Assembly: GCA_023105745.1 (NCBI GenBank)
Contig: JALGQZ010000009.1
Span: 6,323,937-6,387,936, forward strand
Origin: Austropuccinia psidii
Lineage: Eukaryota; Basidiomycota; Pucciniomycetes; Pucciniales; Sphaerophragmiaceae
DNA length: 64,000 bases
Direction of reading: 5' to 3'
Shown: in pieces, positions 23,509 through 36,030 of the stretch
Numbering within the stretch: the stretch's first letter is position 1
Layout of the letters: each line of letters starts with the position of its first letter
Translations under genes and position numbers: made by a program
The notes under the pieces: model-generated
The model's input: only the letters and a program-made list of their open reading frames with translations
Database searches by the model: none
What the model was told of the DNA's origin: nothing

Positions 23509-24290
23509 GGCTGACATCAGTGAAGCTTCTGTCATTGTTTTCTAGGTCAATATTATTGGATCTTAATTTCATTACCTCCTTGTCAAGATATTTAAAGCTT
23601 AAATCAATAGTAGAATGAATATGTTCAATTTAATTCATAATCTGTTCTCAAAAAGCCTTGGATATGGACTCCATTAGAGTTCTGGCCAAATTTTACAGAC
23701 TGTACATGGTTGATTCCCTTGTTTGAGAATCCTGTACCCTTGTGGGTAAGGACTGTGAAAATTGGATTTGTCTTTCCCCTTTTTGTTGCTTCTAACACCT
23801 TCCTGTTTTATTTGAGGTCCCTTTGGCTTATTATTGTGGTGTTCTGTTTCTGGTTTATGCTAAAGGTCCTCCTTTGTCTAAAGCTAGGGTTTTATACAGT
23901 TCTTTCTTCTGGACCACTGACAAACAGCTTTTGTTCTGGAGATAATTATTGAATTTATTTACTTTAGATTTGAAAAAAATAAGGTGCCAACCTCCTAAGA
24001 GTTTCACGGTCCTCTACAGACCCAGAAAGCTCTTGATGTTCAATTAGGAGCTCATAGCGGCCTGCAAAAGGCTTGGGAATATTTCCCATTATTCCTTTTT
24101 GGATTCTATGAGCCAGAGTTTGTACTGTAGCTGTTATATCTCCATGGCCAAAACTTGAAAGTGGTTCAACCCCTAAAAAATAATTTTGAACCAGTTTTGG
24201 CTCAGAACTCACATTCAAATGAGTGGGTAAAGACCTTGGTGAATGGTGGAAAAAATGTAATTCTCCAAATATTTTTTTCATGAGGAGTCT
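23509..24290 (-). pseudogene. Gag remnant of a dead family-B-like Gypsy element
   Basis: The segment 23964-24281 encodes VQTLAHRIQKGIMGNIP, which aligns with VQALLHGVQGQGLGNVA in the A1 gag N-terminal region. Downstream, decayed frames contain NLARTLME, aligned with the NMARTFM stretch of A2 gag. Stops interrupt all frames. It lies between the family-B LTR at 24957 (with primer-binding-site remnant) and the family-C LTR, where gag should be in a minus-strand element. No pol domains follow, so the rest was deleted or replaced by the family-C insertion. Confidence 0.5.
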
Positions 24291-24956
24291 ATAGCTTCTT
24301 TGGATCTGATATTACCTCTTCCTCCTTTCACAGATTCATCTTTTCAAACTGAATAGTTGCATCTATATTTGGTGTCCACCATTTTCATGTCAATATGAGA
24401 GTTTTAAAATACTAAGAACAATAAAACACATACCTTCTGGTATTTTTTTTTCTAAGTCTTTCTTATATACAATGCCTTTACGTAAAAGATTGACTTCCAC
24501 ACTTTTTTCATATTCTGGACTGGTGATATATATTTAACTGAGTTTGTTACAAGATAAAATATATTTTATTGAAGAGATTAAGATCCAAATTTTGAAAGAA
24601 TGTTTTCTTATACTTTGGATATTTTTGACAGATTTTTTATGATTTTTTATTATTTTATAAAAGAATATTTTCTTAGAAAAATTAATATCAGGATTTTGAA
24701 TCAAAAACACTTCACAGAAACTCAAATAGAAAGATTTCCAAATTTCTGGATGTGAAGAAGCCATGTGGAAAAAAGTATAAAATCAATTCAAATTCCCCAA
24801 TAAACAGGCTTAAAAAAATTCAAAAGAAGAATTTTTTATAAAAGAAAAGAATTTTATTTCGCAATTATATATTTTCTGCTTGGATAAGCCCAAGAACATA
24901 TTTGAATAGGATTTCAAGGTTCACAAAACATGGCCAGGAACCCAAATGTGAAATTT
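24291..24956 (-). other. Untranslated leader of the dead element, with decayed primer-binding site
   Basis: Immediately before the LTR edge the plus strand reads CATGGCCAGGAACCCAAA, clearly the same block as the CATGGCCAGGCCCCCA site of A1 with two C-to-A changes. The remaining bases are AT-rich with no gene. The open frame at 24534-24764 has no recognisable domain. Confidence 0.5.
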
Positions 24957-26236
24957 GTCTATGAAACCCTTGATAATATCACTATTGATTGTGAATACTA
25001 TGTATGTTTTTATAAAAATTAATAAGTAAATCATTTGTAGAAAAAAATATATAAACAATGGCTTAATAATTTGTTTTACTTCTTATAGAATACCAGTTAT
25101 TATAACAGTAAGAAGTAGTTGTCTTCTACAGTCCATTGCAAGAGTATTTGATAATGAAACTTCTTATAAAATAAATATGAAGTTATTTTATGTAATAACT
25201 ATCTTTTGCAAGAGTAATTATTGAAAACTTTTTGAATGAAACTAAACAACCCAGAGAAAAAAGTTCAAGAATTCAATAAATTACACACTATTATTCCAAA
25301 TAGACCTTGGAATGATTTTGAAAAGGGATTTGATAAATTATTTTTTGACTAAAAGAATTAAAAGTTGATTCTAAAGAAGTAATACAGCCTTTATAGTCAA
25401 AATTATATTGTGAATGAGACATATCTTTACTTTAATGCCTTTCTGATTGATTGGGAAAGATAGAAATTCTTGATAATAATTCACAACCAATGATTGCTGA
25501 TTCCTCTAAGGATCTCATTACTTAACTTATTGATACTAATTATTTAAAAAAACGAACCAGAATATTGGGACTTCTTTTAAGTGAATAACATTTAAAAGAG
25601 GTGTTTCATGGAGAAAAAGGCAAATTAAATGGTCTTAATGGAGTTATTTGGAAAATATGAGCCATCAATCCAAGATATAGGGCTTTATAAAGCTCCAAGG
25701 ACTCAAAAACTATGCTACCATGACTCCCTCTGATGTTTTGTGTCTCCCTTAGCTATTTAGAAATAGTAATTTAGGCTTCAAGACCAATATCAACTATGGG
25801 TGTATTCAAAGATTATGTAAAAAAAGTAATTTAAAGGGCCATACACATGCATAACAGTAATCTTGGTGTATATGTAACATGGAATTTCTCTGAATCCCAT
25901 TATTTTGCTTCAGAAATGCAAAAAACCAAAATTTTCAAATCCCTTTATGTGGTATTGATGATGAGGTGTTAAATTATTTCTAATAACACCATTTAATAGA
26001 TTAAATTCAAGCTTATGAACCCTATGGAGTAACCCTAGATGAATACTTGTTTAGAACAAAATCTGGCCTTAAATCCATAGATTTATTTACTCACAAAACA
26101 ATTATTCACACTTTTATTTGTGGAAAATGATGAATTTTCAGCTGTAGCATGAGAAATGGGTTTTGAATATTCAAGAATTAATTTGAAGTTCATTTGTGGC
26201 CTATTTGGGTATGTAAGGCCTACCTCAAGGATCACA
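24957..26236 (-). repeat. Family-B-like 5' LTR, internally deleted (about 1.28 kb)
   Basis: The left terminus TGTGAAATTTGTCTATGAAA follows a primer-binding-site remnant, as in B1. Blocks shared with the LTR at 16249 run for roughly 700 bp, for example around 25220-25400. The right part retains CCCTATGGAGTAACCCTAG (B1: CCCTATGGGTGTACCCTAG) and ends near CTCAAGGATCACA, equivalent to the B1 terminus. At 1.28 kb against about 2.0 kb in B1 it has lost internal sequence. Confidence 0.55.
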
Positions 26237-29200
26237 GATTGGGTGTTCTTTCACTCATACAAAAGCATTTTCAATAGTGATAGTTGGCTTCAACAACTGA
26301 AAAAATGTCATATTTTAAGTGAGAGACCTTAGAGTTAGCTAAATACTCTATGATAAGGGTAGGTTTACCCTGGTTCAAAAAGTGGGGAATATCCTGGATG
26401 TTATTCAGCCCACAATATTGATCTATTCAAACACCATGTTATTCAAATCCCAGAAACAAGTTCTGATCCTTGTCATGGTCTTTGATTCTCCCCCAAAAAA
26501 TCAAAGATATTTTTTCAGTCTGGTACCCTTTATTCCAAGATTACTCTCATCTCAAAAGTTAAGCATGCAAAACTTTTGTTATTTCTTTCAAAGTATGCTA
26601 TAATAAAAATTTATGTAGGGAATTCAATTGAAAACTTAAAATACATCATTACAAATACAATTTCCTCTTCTGTAAGCTAAAGCTTTCAAAATTAATATAC
26701 AAATAGCTATGGAATCTTCAAAAAAATAATTCAGTTATTCTTAGCCTCTAAACTACACAACCCACCACATTTTTTAACCCCTCATGTGAGGTAAATCAAC
26801 TTGAGGCTTCTCTGTGTTTTCAAGCAGAGTTTACTTAAAATCAAGATTCAGGGTCGAAATGAAATGGTGAAATAAAATTGATACATCTTAAAGTCAGAAA
26901 CATAGCTATAAATTTTTTTATAAAATTCTTGTCAAAAAAATTTTAATTAAATGCTTTTCTTTTTCCTTGAATTCGCCATAGAAAATTCTCTTTTATTAAT
27001 TCAATTTATTTTTGTGGAAATTATGCTTATTATAATAGTTTTCTCATTTAGACCTCATTATTCAAGAAAGAATCAATCTTCTTGCCTCTAGTTGTTGTTT
27101 TTGTTGTGATATTTTGGTATATGAAGAGACCTCCAAGGATCTTATTAAACTATGCCATATGCCCACTCAAAAGCCACTAAATCAAGAAATTGATCAAAAT
27201 ATTTTCTCTTAAGAACAAGTCAAATAAAAAATATAAACTTTATATTTTAATCAAAATCTCTTTGCATAGGAAGGAAATCCCATAAAGAAACAAAAGGGGA
27301 ATATTCACTTACTAATCATGGGTCATGATGATAATCCAAAATTAGGTTACCAATAATGGAATTAAAAATATTATTAAAAGAATGTGTGAAAGGAGTTGGT
27401 CTTTTATTGAAATTATTTGAATTTATGTAAAAACATGAAGAAGGCTTTAAAAATGTCTCAATATCCACAGAAAAACTGAAAAAACTCACCAGAGCTTGTT
27501 AAAACGTACATTGAAGTTATTTTAAGAAAGGATTATTTTATAACAAATGTTTCCCTGTTTAGATTTATCAATTCTGCAGTTGATCTGTTTTCCTGCAGCT
27601 CAAAATGGAGCACAAGAATAAAAAAAATATCATAAGCTATCATATCTCATAAATACCTATAAAAAAAACTTATTTTATCTATACATCTTACAACGTAATT
27701 GATAGCTTGAAGATGAAATACTCATTCTATAATATTAAATTTAAACCAAAATTAAGCAAGAGACAGCTAGGATACTGTCATTTTAAGTAAAAATTAACAA
27801 GAGGATAGCTAAGACCAAAATCTTTACCTCTAATCCAAATTACTTAGTATTGAGCACAGAACATCAAAGTGTGTTATTTCTGAAATATCTCGGAAATCTT
27901 TTGGAATAGTAGAATTTGCTTCTGGATAACCTCACTAAAACATGGACTTAGTCTTGAAGGTATGAGAAGAAAGTGTCTATGAGCTGTGTAGACATGAATA
28001 CTAATTAACACATATTTTTAGCCAAATTAAATAACTCCATCTTAGCTATACCTTGAGCCGCCTTTGGTAGCTTTGTCTTCAAAGATAAAAACATTATTCC
28101 AGTTGGGGGTTTCATTCAACATATGAAGAGGTTGTAAAGCTAAAAACTCATGTATTTCTATCCTAATTAATAGTGAAAAATAACTCTAAGAGATATTATG
28201 AAGAAAGTACCAATATTAAAAGCTCGAGCCGCTTTAGATACCTGTATTTGTGAAACTGACAGAGTCAATAATGGGATAAGATTATAACCTTAATACAAGC
28301 TATATTAAAGCTTCCAACCCCTGTACCAAGCGTATAATGATACATACTGAGGTGATGAGGGTATACATAATCTATATGTCACTAAAAAAGATTCTTTGAG
28401 CTAATTAAAAGCTCTCTATTAACAAAAATAAAAAGGTATTCTATTTGGAAGTTTCACTTCACAAAGTGGAGGATTGGACCCAAAAACATTCCAAATAGAC
28501 TTTCAAAAAAATGAATTTATGAATATGAGAATCTCTAGGGCTCACATACTTGGTAAAATACCTTCAGAAAGGTGTTTTAGTGTAATTGTGGCCATTTGAA
28601 TCCTTTTATATACTGATAATGATAAGAATATGTTTCCGAGTACCCATAAGGTGCTATCTGACCCCAATGAGGCTTGAGAGATAGTAAGAAACCCTGAACG
28701 TTTCAGAGTATAGTACTCCCAGCTTAATTCATAGATTAAAGAGGGTATTTGAAACCGTATAAATATTCTCAATAAATAAAGAATATACTGTTACACCCTT
28801 CACATGGTCAGAACCTTGCTATTTTTAGTTATTTACTTGAGTTGGGGCATATAAAACATTCACCATACCCCAAATAGCTAAAGAAAGCTGTGAGAAATTA
28901 TTAAAATACACATTTGAAAGATTTAAATAGAAATCTCACCTTTTCTGTCATTCAGAGAATTGGAATTGCCTCACAAAATCCAAATTAATAAAAAAAAGGC
29001 GTTTTGAAGCATTAAAAACTCTTCATTTACCAGAACAACCTTTTGCATACTATTAAATATTTAAGCTTTCAAGCAAATTTAGCGACATTAGATTATAACA
29101 AGTTTTATTATAATGATAGTCAGTTTAGTCATTCAACAGTTCTAATTATTAGCCTATCACTGCAGCCAGGCCTTTCAAAAGATTCATGACCACTATTTTC

Positions 29201-29339
29201 AAATATCAGAGTCTTTATAGATTCACTTAAAGATTATAGTGTCGTAACACAAATAAATTCAGCTTCTTTCAAGGATATATAGCCTCTATATGAAGAGATT
29301 TCATAGAGTCATACTGACACTTAAAGGTAGATAATAATA
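26237..29339. other. Unclassified repeat-like, AT-rich DNA without a supported gene
   Basis: No protein domain was recognised in any frame. A word GAGCCGC(C/T)TT(T/A)G recurs at about 28057 and 28226. The frame at 28542-28772 (76 codons) is isolated and unlike any family I know. Part of this stretch is probably old transposon sequence too decayed to assign. Confidence 0.4.
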
Positions 29340-30660
29340 GTATTGGAGCTTTAATAATGAGGATTAGTAGTGGTGAGTGCTACTGAAAGCCGTGGGTGCA
29401 GTGGTTGTCAATTTAATCTCTAAAATAAGATCTACAATACTTCTAATGCCTTGATTATACCTAATTATTTTACAAGAGTATAACTGTCTGTAAAAGGCGG
29501 TACTATGTAGGAATCCAAGAGCATGATGGTGATTCCTTTTTCGGGCACAGAAAGGTCCCTTTTCATTCTGAAATGGGGTGGAAGCACCAATAATCCTGAC
29601 AACATAGGAGGAGTGAAGTTTTTTCACTAAAGAGAGTGAAATTGTGGCTTATACAGTCCTGTCAAACCTCTACTGGGCCTTGATGTGTTTCTGAAGCCAC
29701 TAATTGGAAATTTTCTGCAATACAGGGGGAAAATTTTCATTTGGGGACTCCGCATCCCTCTTCTAACATGTAAGATTTATAGAGTAGTGTACAGAACATG
29801 TTTAAGGTCCCCATAAAGGCCAAAGTATGAAAAAGCTTCTTTGTAGAATTGGCAACTTGTGTTAAATAGTATCAGAAAATATCCCACAGTATTAGAATTT
29901 TGACCTTGAAACTGCCCTAACTTTGTCATTTTTGAAGATAGAGTGCTCAAAAGTGTCTCTTTTAGTAGCCATTTATTATCTCTACAAAATGGTTTCACAT
30001 TTGGTATGATTAGCCCTAGATATAGCAAGGATATACCAATTATAAAGTCCATTGTTCAGATATGGATTTTTCTGGAATCCTGTATTCAGCTAATTTTATT
30101 GATACCTTTGGATACAGAGGAGTTAGAGGAATATGGATGAAACCATCAGAAATATCTGATTTTTCTCTCTCTAAAACAGCTCATTTTAAGTATCTCATGC
30201 TAAAACTGTAGAAGCTAGATGGGAGGTGAATACTTAGATCACACTTATTTGGTGTTTATTTGACCATACCTTCTGTAACTTTGAGGATAGCTCAATTTTT
30301 TTAGTATCATTGAAAATCCCTCATTGAGGGATTCATTTTGATTGAATTATCATTTATGTTAGCTGGTTCTCTGTTCTTGTACTCCAGATGAGAGGTGAAA
30401 ATTAAGGTTTATGCTCAGCTCTTGCTTTGATCTGGAAAACCTTTGTTGTTTTTTGTCCTAGGGTTATGGGAGTGATATATTTGGAAAGAGGCAGGTTTAA
30501 AATTTATTTTGGATGAAATTATGAGCCATTTTCAACAAGGTAACTTTTTGGTTGGGGCCATGGACCTTTGGTGAACTTCTGGACTTTAAGGTTTTTGGGG
30601 TTCTGACTGGTTGTAGCTTGTCCCATACACCTTTTGGTGATTTTGGGTCCAGGGTGGTCA
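29340..30660 (-). repeat. Family-C LTR copy
   Basis: Matches the copy at 36031-37396 in order: GAAAGCC(G/C)TGGGTGCAG, ACTACAATACTTCTAA-type block, CAAGAGTATA, GTAGGAATCCAAGAGCA, GGGGTGGAAG, the TGTACAGAACATGT block, GAGGTGAAAATTAAGGTTTA and the TTTTGTCCTAGGG block. It diverges after about 30550. Edges are approximate. Open frames inside (29364-29627, 29777-30052, 29943-30140) are by-products of the LTR sequence. Confidence 0.6.
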
Positions 30661-31299
30661 AATTTGAATTTGAACCCCCCTAGAGACTTTAGAGGCTGTA
30701 GGAGGTCCCCAGAAGGGTTTTGATAAGATTTAGTTTAAGAAACGTCTAGTCCACAAACTCAATGGAGGTTTCCCTAAAGCTTTGATGTGCCTTCAAGTGC
30801 CAAAAGGTAGGGTGGTACTACAATTCAAAGAAAATTAAATAGCTGCACTTTTCCTAAAAATGATGTAACAAAGCTTGCTTTACTTTTTTTGGGAAGTTAA
30901 AAAGGGTTTGTTTGATGAGGCATGTGAAAGTGAGGAAGAGGGGCTTGTATATGTGATAATCTAATATCCCTAATAAAAGGAGGAATTTCATATGAATATC
31001 AATTGATTTGAACAGTAAAGATTCTGTATGGATGCACAGGGCATATACAGGAGCTTATGGCGGGTTTAGCTATCTTCCAGCTACAGATTGGTGAATCCAA
31101 AAGTTCATTTGGTAAATTCTGCCTGTATGAGAAAATATAGGCTGTATTTAGTGCATTAAAACTGTATTGAGTGTTTCAAATGAATAATTCTGAAACTGTA
31201 TGCTCATGTGCATAGTTTATTTTATTTTTTTGGTTATCTTGAGTCAAGATAAGGTCAAATACCCTTTAATACTAGTAGTGGCTGTGACAGTGTCCCCCT
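30661..31299. other. Unclassified interval between two LTR remnants
   Basis: No gene or domain seen. Words such as AAACTGTATTGAGTG near 31170 resemble the family-C vocabulary (CTGTATTGAG), so it may be a further decayed LTR fragment. Confidence 0.35.
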
Positions 31300-32784
31300 C
31301 TTGAAGCCAGTGGGCTTTTGAACACCATAAGATAATTCCACCTTCCACTCAGCTTCATTATAATTTTAAATATTTTCAATATTTATTTCTCTTCTCATTA
31401 TACTTAAAATACTTAATATTCATAAAATACTTATCAATTTAAAATTTCTAAATCAAATTCTTCTAATTTTCCATCTTGGAAATTGCTTGGGTAATTATTT
31501 TTCTTGAAAGGTATTGGTATTTTGGTCTTTTCTTGTCTTGAATGAAAACAATGGTAAATTATTTCTTTATATTTATGAATAATTGGATTCCATACCTCAA
31601 AGGAGGTTAAAAAAGGTTAAAATTAGCTATTTGAATCATTTTACGATTTATTTGGTCATTTATGGCAATTTCTAACAAATGGGAGCCTACAGGTTGGTAC
31701 CCACAATTTTTTTCCTTCTTCATTTAAGAAATTCTGGGGCCATGTACAAGTTTTTTATTGATAAAATACCATTAAAAATTCATGGTATTGAATTAAATTA
31801 TGCCAATTTTGGCAAATTCTTATACCTGGGTCATATCTCAATATCTTGAAGTCTTCAGTAAAATTGGTGATTTATAGCTATTTCAAAAAGAATTAAATGG
31901 ATAAAATAGGCTTGAATCTTCGTGGAGGAACAGATTTTTTATGCATTTCCAAATTTATTGCTTTTTTTGACAAAAATAGAAAGATACAACAAATATTAAC
32001 TTTTAATAGGTTATTCATAAAGTTGAATTTGATTTTATGCTTATTTATGTTTTATCAAGCTATTATTGTTGTTATAACCTTTATTGAGCTTTTATAATGG
32101 AATTTAACCTTCTTTAGCTTTTGATTCCTGTCCAAATGGAGGATAGACTAGTTTCAACTGAAATATTGAATCAAACTCCAATATCAAACCTTAAAAAGGG
32201 TTTAAAACTCCTCAATAAAGGTGGAAAACCTGAGTTTCATCCTTTCAGATCTCAAAAGCTGTGTACCCCGGAAACCTTTTACATTTTTCCTGTTGTTCCT
32301 CCTTTTGTGTGTAATTTCACATTTATTTACTCAAATTAATGTTAATTGATTAAATTAAATATCTACCTTCTGCATGGAAAATACTTGGCCAATTCACCAA
32401 ATAAGTAAATTTCCCTCATCGTAACACCTTTAAAGTTTAGATATAAATTATGTAACTTTAACTTAATGCTATAATTTTGAAATTTCAAAAATATGTCATA
32501 ATATATAAAATTGGCTAAACCTTATGATCAACTAGTAGTTCATCCAATAAAAACCAAAAGAATTTTTTTTGGATATAAAGCCCTATGGGTTACTATAGTC
32601 ATTTTTGTAGTACAATCTAAAGAAGTAATAGTTATAGCTCTGTCTGTCCAAAATATATCTATAATATGACTTGATTGACTTTTATTGAAAATCATTTGAG
32701 GACTCAGTTATTGAGTGAATAAAATTTTTTAATAATCTGTTTTACGGCCTTATTCCTTTGGCATACATACCTCACCGCCTCACA
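31300..32784 (-). repeat. Family-B LTR copy (degraded)
   Basis: Strong ordered similarity to the B1 3' LTR between 41840 and 42537: ATTCCTGTCCAA, the GGTGGAAA(A/G)CCT block, AGATC-CAAAA-GC-G-GTACCCC, TCCTTTTGTGTG, TGGCCAATTCACCAAATA (B1 TAGCCAATTCAGTAAATA), and CCCTATGGGT-TAC. It ends CTCACCGCCTCACA, equivalent to CTCACAGGCTCACA of B1. The left edge is uncertain; the interval before 31850 is only weakly matched. Two short open frames (31897-32097, 32121-32339) are part of the LTR. Confidence 0.6.
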
Positions 32785-32929
32785 AAATCAGCCATGATTC
32801 ATAACAGAGCTTTCATAGTCAGTATGGAAACAAGAGCCTTCTTAAAATACTTTTTAGAAAGATATCTTGAATATCTACTTACTGAATCCTAAATATCTCC
32901 ATTTACCATCAATTTCATGAAATTTAGCT

Positions 32930-33110
32930 GAGCCACTGATGATATTCAGCTCTTAGGAATAATTGAAGGAGACATTGTCTTCATGCACCCTTCAGTGGAA
33001 ATAAGGCTGAAAAGTTAATTTTTTCTGATGAATAATTTTACCTCCAACCATCTCATCCTATCAGATTATTGTATTAATATCTATGGCATATATATTATGA
33101 GCTTGTGAGG
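32930..33110 (+). pseudogene. Fossil of a Gypsy aspartic protease region
   Basis: Across two frames the plus strand encodes QLLGIIEG..., then a proline/histidine stretch, then LMNNFTSNHLILSDYC-INIYGI. The intact relatives read LGIFEAAMIFPHPAG and VMNNFTSQHFILGNDYLNIY in B1 (45686-46126), and similarly in A2. This is the segment just after the protease active site. It lies on the plus strand directly after a minus-oriented LTR remnant, so it belongs to another insertion or an inverted one. Only this short stretch is recognisable. Confidence 0.55.
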
Positions 33111-35609
33111 TATGTATGACATACCCCAAAGGCCACAAGAAACCTTTTACACAATTGATTTGGTGATGAACTTGTCAACTTCTTTTGAAAATATAAATCC
33201 CTATCTTATACAAGATACCTCTTTAGGTCTTTGATTCTTTAGTAATCTTAAATAAAGAATTTAAATGTTAGAATTTATATTATACCATTTCTCTCATAAT
33301 CCAGTAAAAATTCCAGTCTCTGCCCTTCCTGATGAGATATATGGGATGTGTCTCTTGAATACATGAATGTTGTTTTCACTTTGAATATTGCGAGTATTTT
33401 GATGAATACTTTTGGCAATTAATATAGTGGTTGAAAATTTTTTTTAAGAGGTTTTGAACTGACAAAATATATCGCAAGAATCATGTTATGTGGGATAATA
33501 CAAATGAGGAATGAATAGAAGAATTCCATCTTGAGCCAGAAAATTTTGTATTTTTTGCAATTTTGTCACTAAATGAGAAGAAAAACATTCAAATATTTAT
33601 TTTCTGTGAGTCTGGAGTATAAAACTGAAAGAGCATAATGCTTTCAATATATATATCATCATTAGGATCTTTATACATATTTTCTCACCAAATTCCACCA
33701 GGACCAGGAAGGATTGATACAGCCTACTGACCTAAAATATCACTTAATTTCAATGTAAAATTACTTGGAATTATTCCACAGGGACTATCTTCATTGAGTG
33801 TATAGGATAAATCATGTTTATCAATTTTACAGAGAATTATCCATATATTTTTGTGGTGAAGATTTTGTGAGTCTCTGAGACACATGACTCATGAAAACAT
33901 TGCTATGGATGATACCTGGAAAGTGTGGCATCTCAGATAAAATTTTCATAGTGTTATTATTTTCAAGAAAATAGAATAAAGTAGCTTATTAGGTAGATGA
34001 TGCGTTACAATAATGAAGGTTATGTATGAGATTAAAGGATAGTAGATTATGTCAAGGAGAAAAGTAAGGTATGGTTTGTGTGGGATTAGGTCTTATATGC
34101 TCATCTCATTTACCAGGTCTCACATTAAAGCTTTTTTCATAAGAGGTAATGATTGTGGTTGGTATACATGTGACAATTAATATGAGTTTATGTCATGTGC
34201 AACATGTCACAGTATGGCTCATGTGTGCTGAACTGAACAAAGTGCCTCAATATTGGAGCTTTCACCCGATAAGACCTCTATATATGGTTTCCAGATAACC
34301 ATAAAGGATATCTGTATGCAACACATTTCTACATGAAAGCCCCATCTGGAGGCTAATGTCATAATGTAATACTAGTTAAGTGGTGAGGAATTTGTGAATT
34401 CTTTGTGTGTTAATGTGACTAATTTTGCGGAGGGATTAAATATCGTGAAATTTTCATTTTCTGCTGTGGGATCAAAATTTTAAAAGTCACTTACCTGGGA
34501 GGTAAGCCAGAGAGTTCCATAAAAATCACTTGATTTGTTTTCAAAATATTCGGTCGTTTATTTCTGACTCCCCTCAAATATTTGTGTTATTGTGCATTTA
34601 TTATTCTTATGCAGGCACCTTGGTTATCTTTTACTAAATTTTGAGGAACCTACAAGGTCATGAACCTTCAACCTCATCTTCATAAGGGTTCATTTGCAAA
34701 AGAAGAAAAGCATGATTTTATGAAGCTTGAGCTCCAAGGGTTTCAAACTATGTGCTCATATTCTCAAATGTTTTTCAAGTGGGCCTCACATGCAAATTTT
34801 ATTTGAAAACAAATCTCATTCTCACTAACATGAGTCTCTAGCTATCCTGCTCAAAATTTCTCTTGGGAAATTCTATTGGACAAATAAGAACCTATATGCA
34901 CAAATATGATTTTTGGAAAAGTATTCACTTTTATCTTCACAATATACTTAAGATAAAAGTCAAGGATATATTCTATATCTTAAACCTATGCCAGAAAATA
35001 CCAATTCAAAATTAAAAAAAAGATGCTTACTTTTTTGGGAGGCTTTAGGGATTTTGTAGTTTTTCATTCCTTTTGGAAGATCTTTAATGGTATACTACAG
35101 TTATTTGTGAATCAAAGGGTTCCAAATCCCAGCTTGGTATTCTTGAGATACCTTGTCAAGGAAGCCTTTCATTTTTTTTGTATCTTTGCAAAGTTTTTTT
35201 TCCAGTTATGCACTTAAAATGAGTATCATGTGGAATAATCTTCAATTGATTGTGGGAATGAACAGGTGAATATGCTAGCTCACTAATGTGGGCTTAAAGT
35301 CTTTGAGTTCTGGAGCAAGGAATTTTTTAGGTGAGGAGCTGGGAAAGAGTAGAGGTGAAAGATTTGGTGGAGGAGGGAGAGGCCATGGTGTTTTTGGAAA
35401 TGAATATCATGGAGGATTCCTTCTATATTGTGTTTAATTAAGGATTCACTACAACTAAGTATGGTAGAGTAATATCAGTAAAGTGGAAATGATAGTTATG
35501 CATTATGAAGTTGAATAAATAATAAATTCCTCCCTAAATTCTCCCAAAATGCCTCCTTTAATATCTTTGGGGGAACCTGTCAGGATGAGTTTATTATGTA
35601 GCTATAAGA
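33111..35609. other. Unclassified stretch, probably decayed transposon sequence
   Basis: Follows a protease fossil, so reverse transcriptase remnants would be expected on the plus strand, but I could not recognise them. A 54-codon glycine-rich frame (35276-35437) contains ERFGGGGRGHG, an RGG-like stretch without start codon or domain. The frame at 35023-35217 is Phe-rich and isolated. Confidence 0.35.
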
Positions 35610-35990
35610 AAGTGGCAATAATCCATAGCTATGACTGTTACACATTAGATATTCTAAGAATTATGTATAAGGGCTTTAAATTTGAGTAATAGTGGTGAGT
35701 AACCTTTTCAAAGCCCTGGATTCCCCAATCATCCTCTGGGTTACAATAATAATTGAAAAAATTGTCAAAATTATAATTTTATCTGATATACTCTAAGGAT
35801 TAATTCTATGTAAAACAGTGTAGCCATGTAAGAATAAGCTGAGAATATTATGTGGGATTCTCCCAGGGGAAAAGCCTCTTTTTATCTCAAATCATGAGGG
35901 AAAGAAGTGGATAAACTCATTCCACATTTATAGAGTCAATTATTTTGCTAACACAACCAAACACACCTGTATAGGTGTCAGGTTGAGTCT
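35610..35990 (-). repeat. Family-C LTR fragment, truncated
   Basis: Matches the left part of the split copy (19200-19400): GATACTCTAAGG(A/G)TTAATTCT, CAGTGTAGCCA, CTCCCAGGGGAAAAGCCTC, ATCTCAAATCATGAGGGAAAG. It breaks off about 40 bp before a second, fuller family-C copy begins, so the two stand in direct tandem. Confidence 0.6.
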
Positions 35991-36030
35991 AGGATAAAAG
36001 TAATATAACTATATTTACAACTTTTAATTA

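Noticed and set aside
28542..28772. 76-codon minus-strand frame with a protein-like mix
   Set aside because: No domain, splice partner or conserved relative in the window; left as unclassified sequence.
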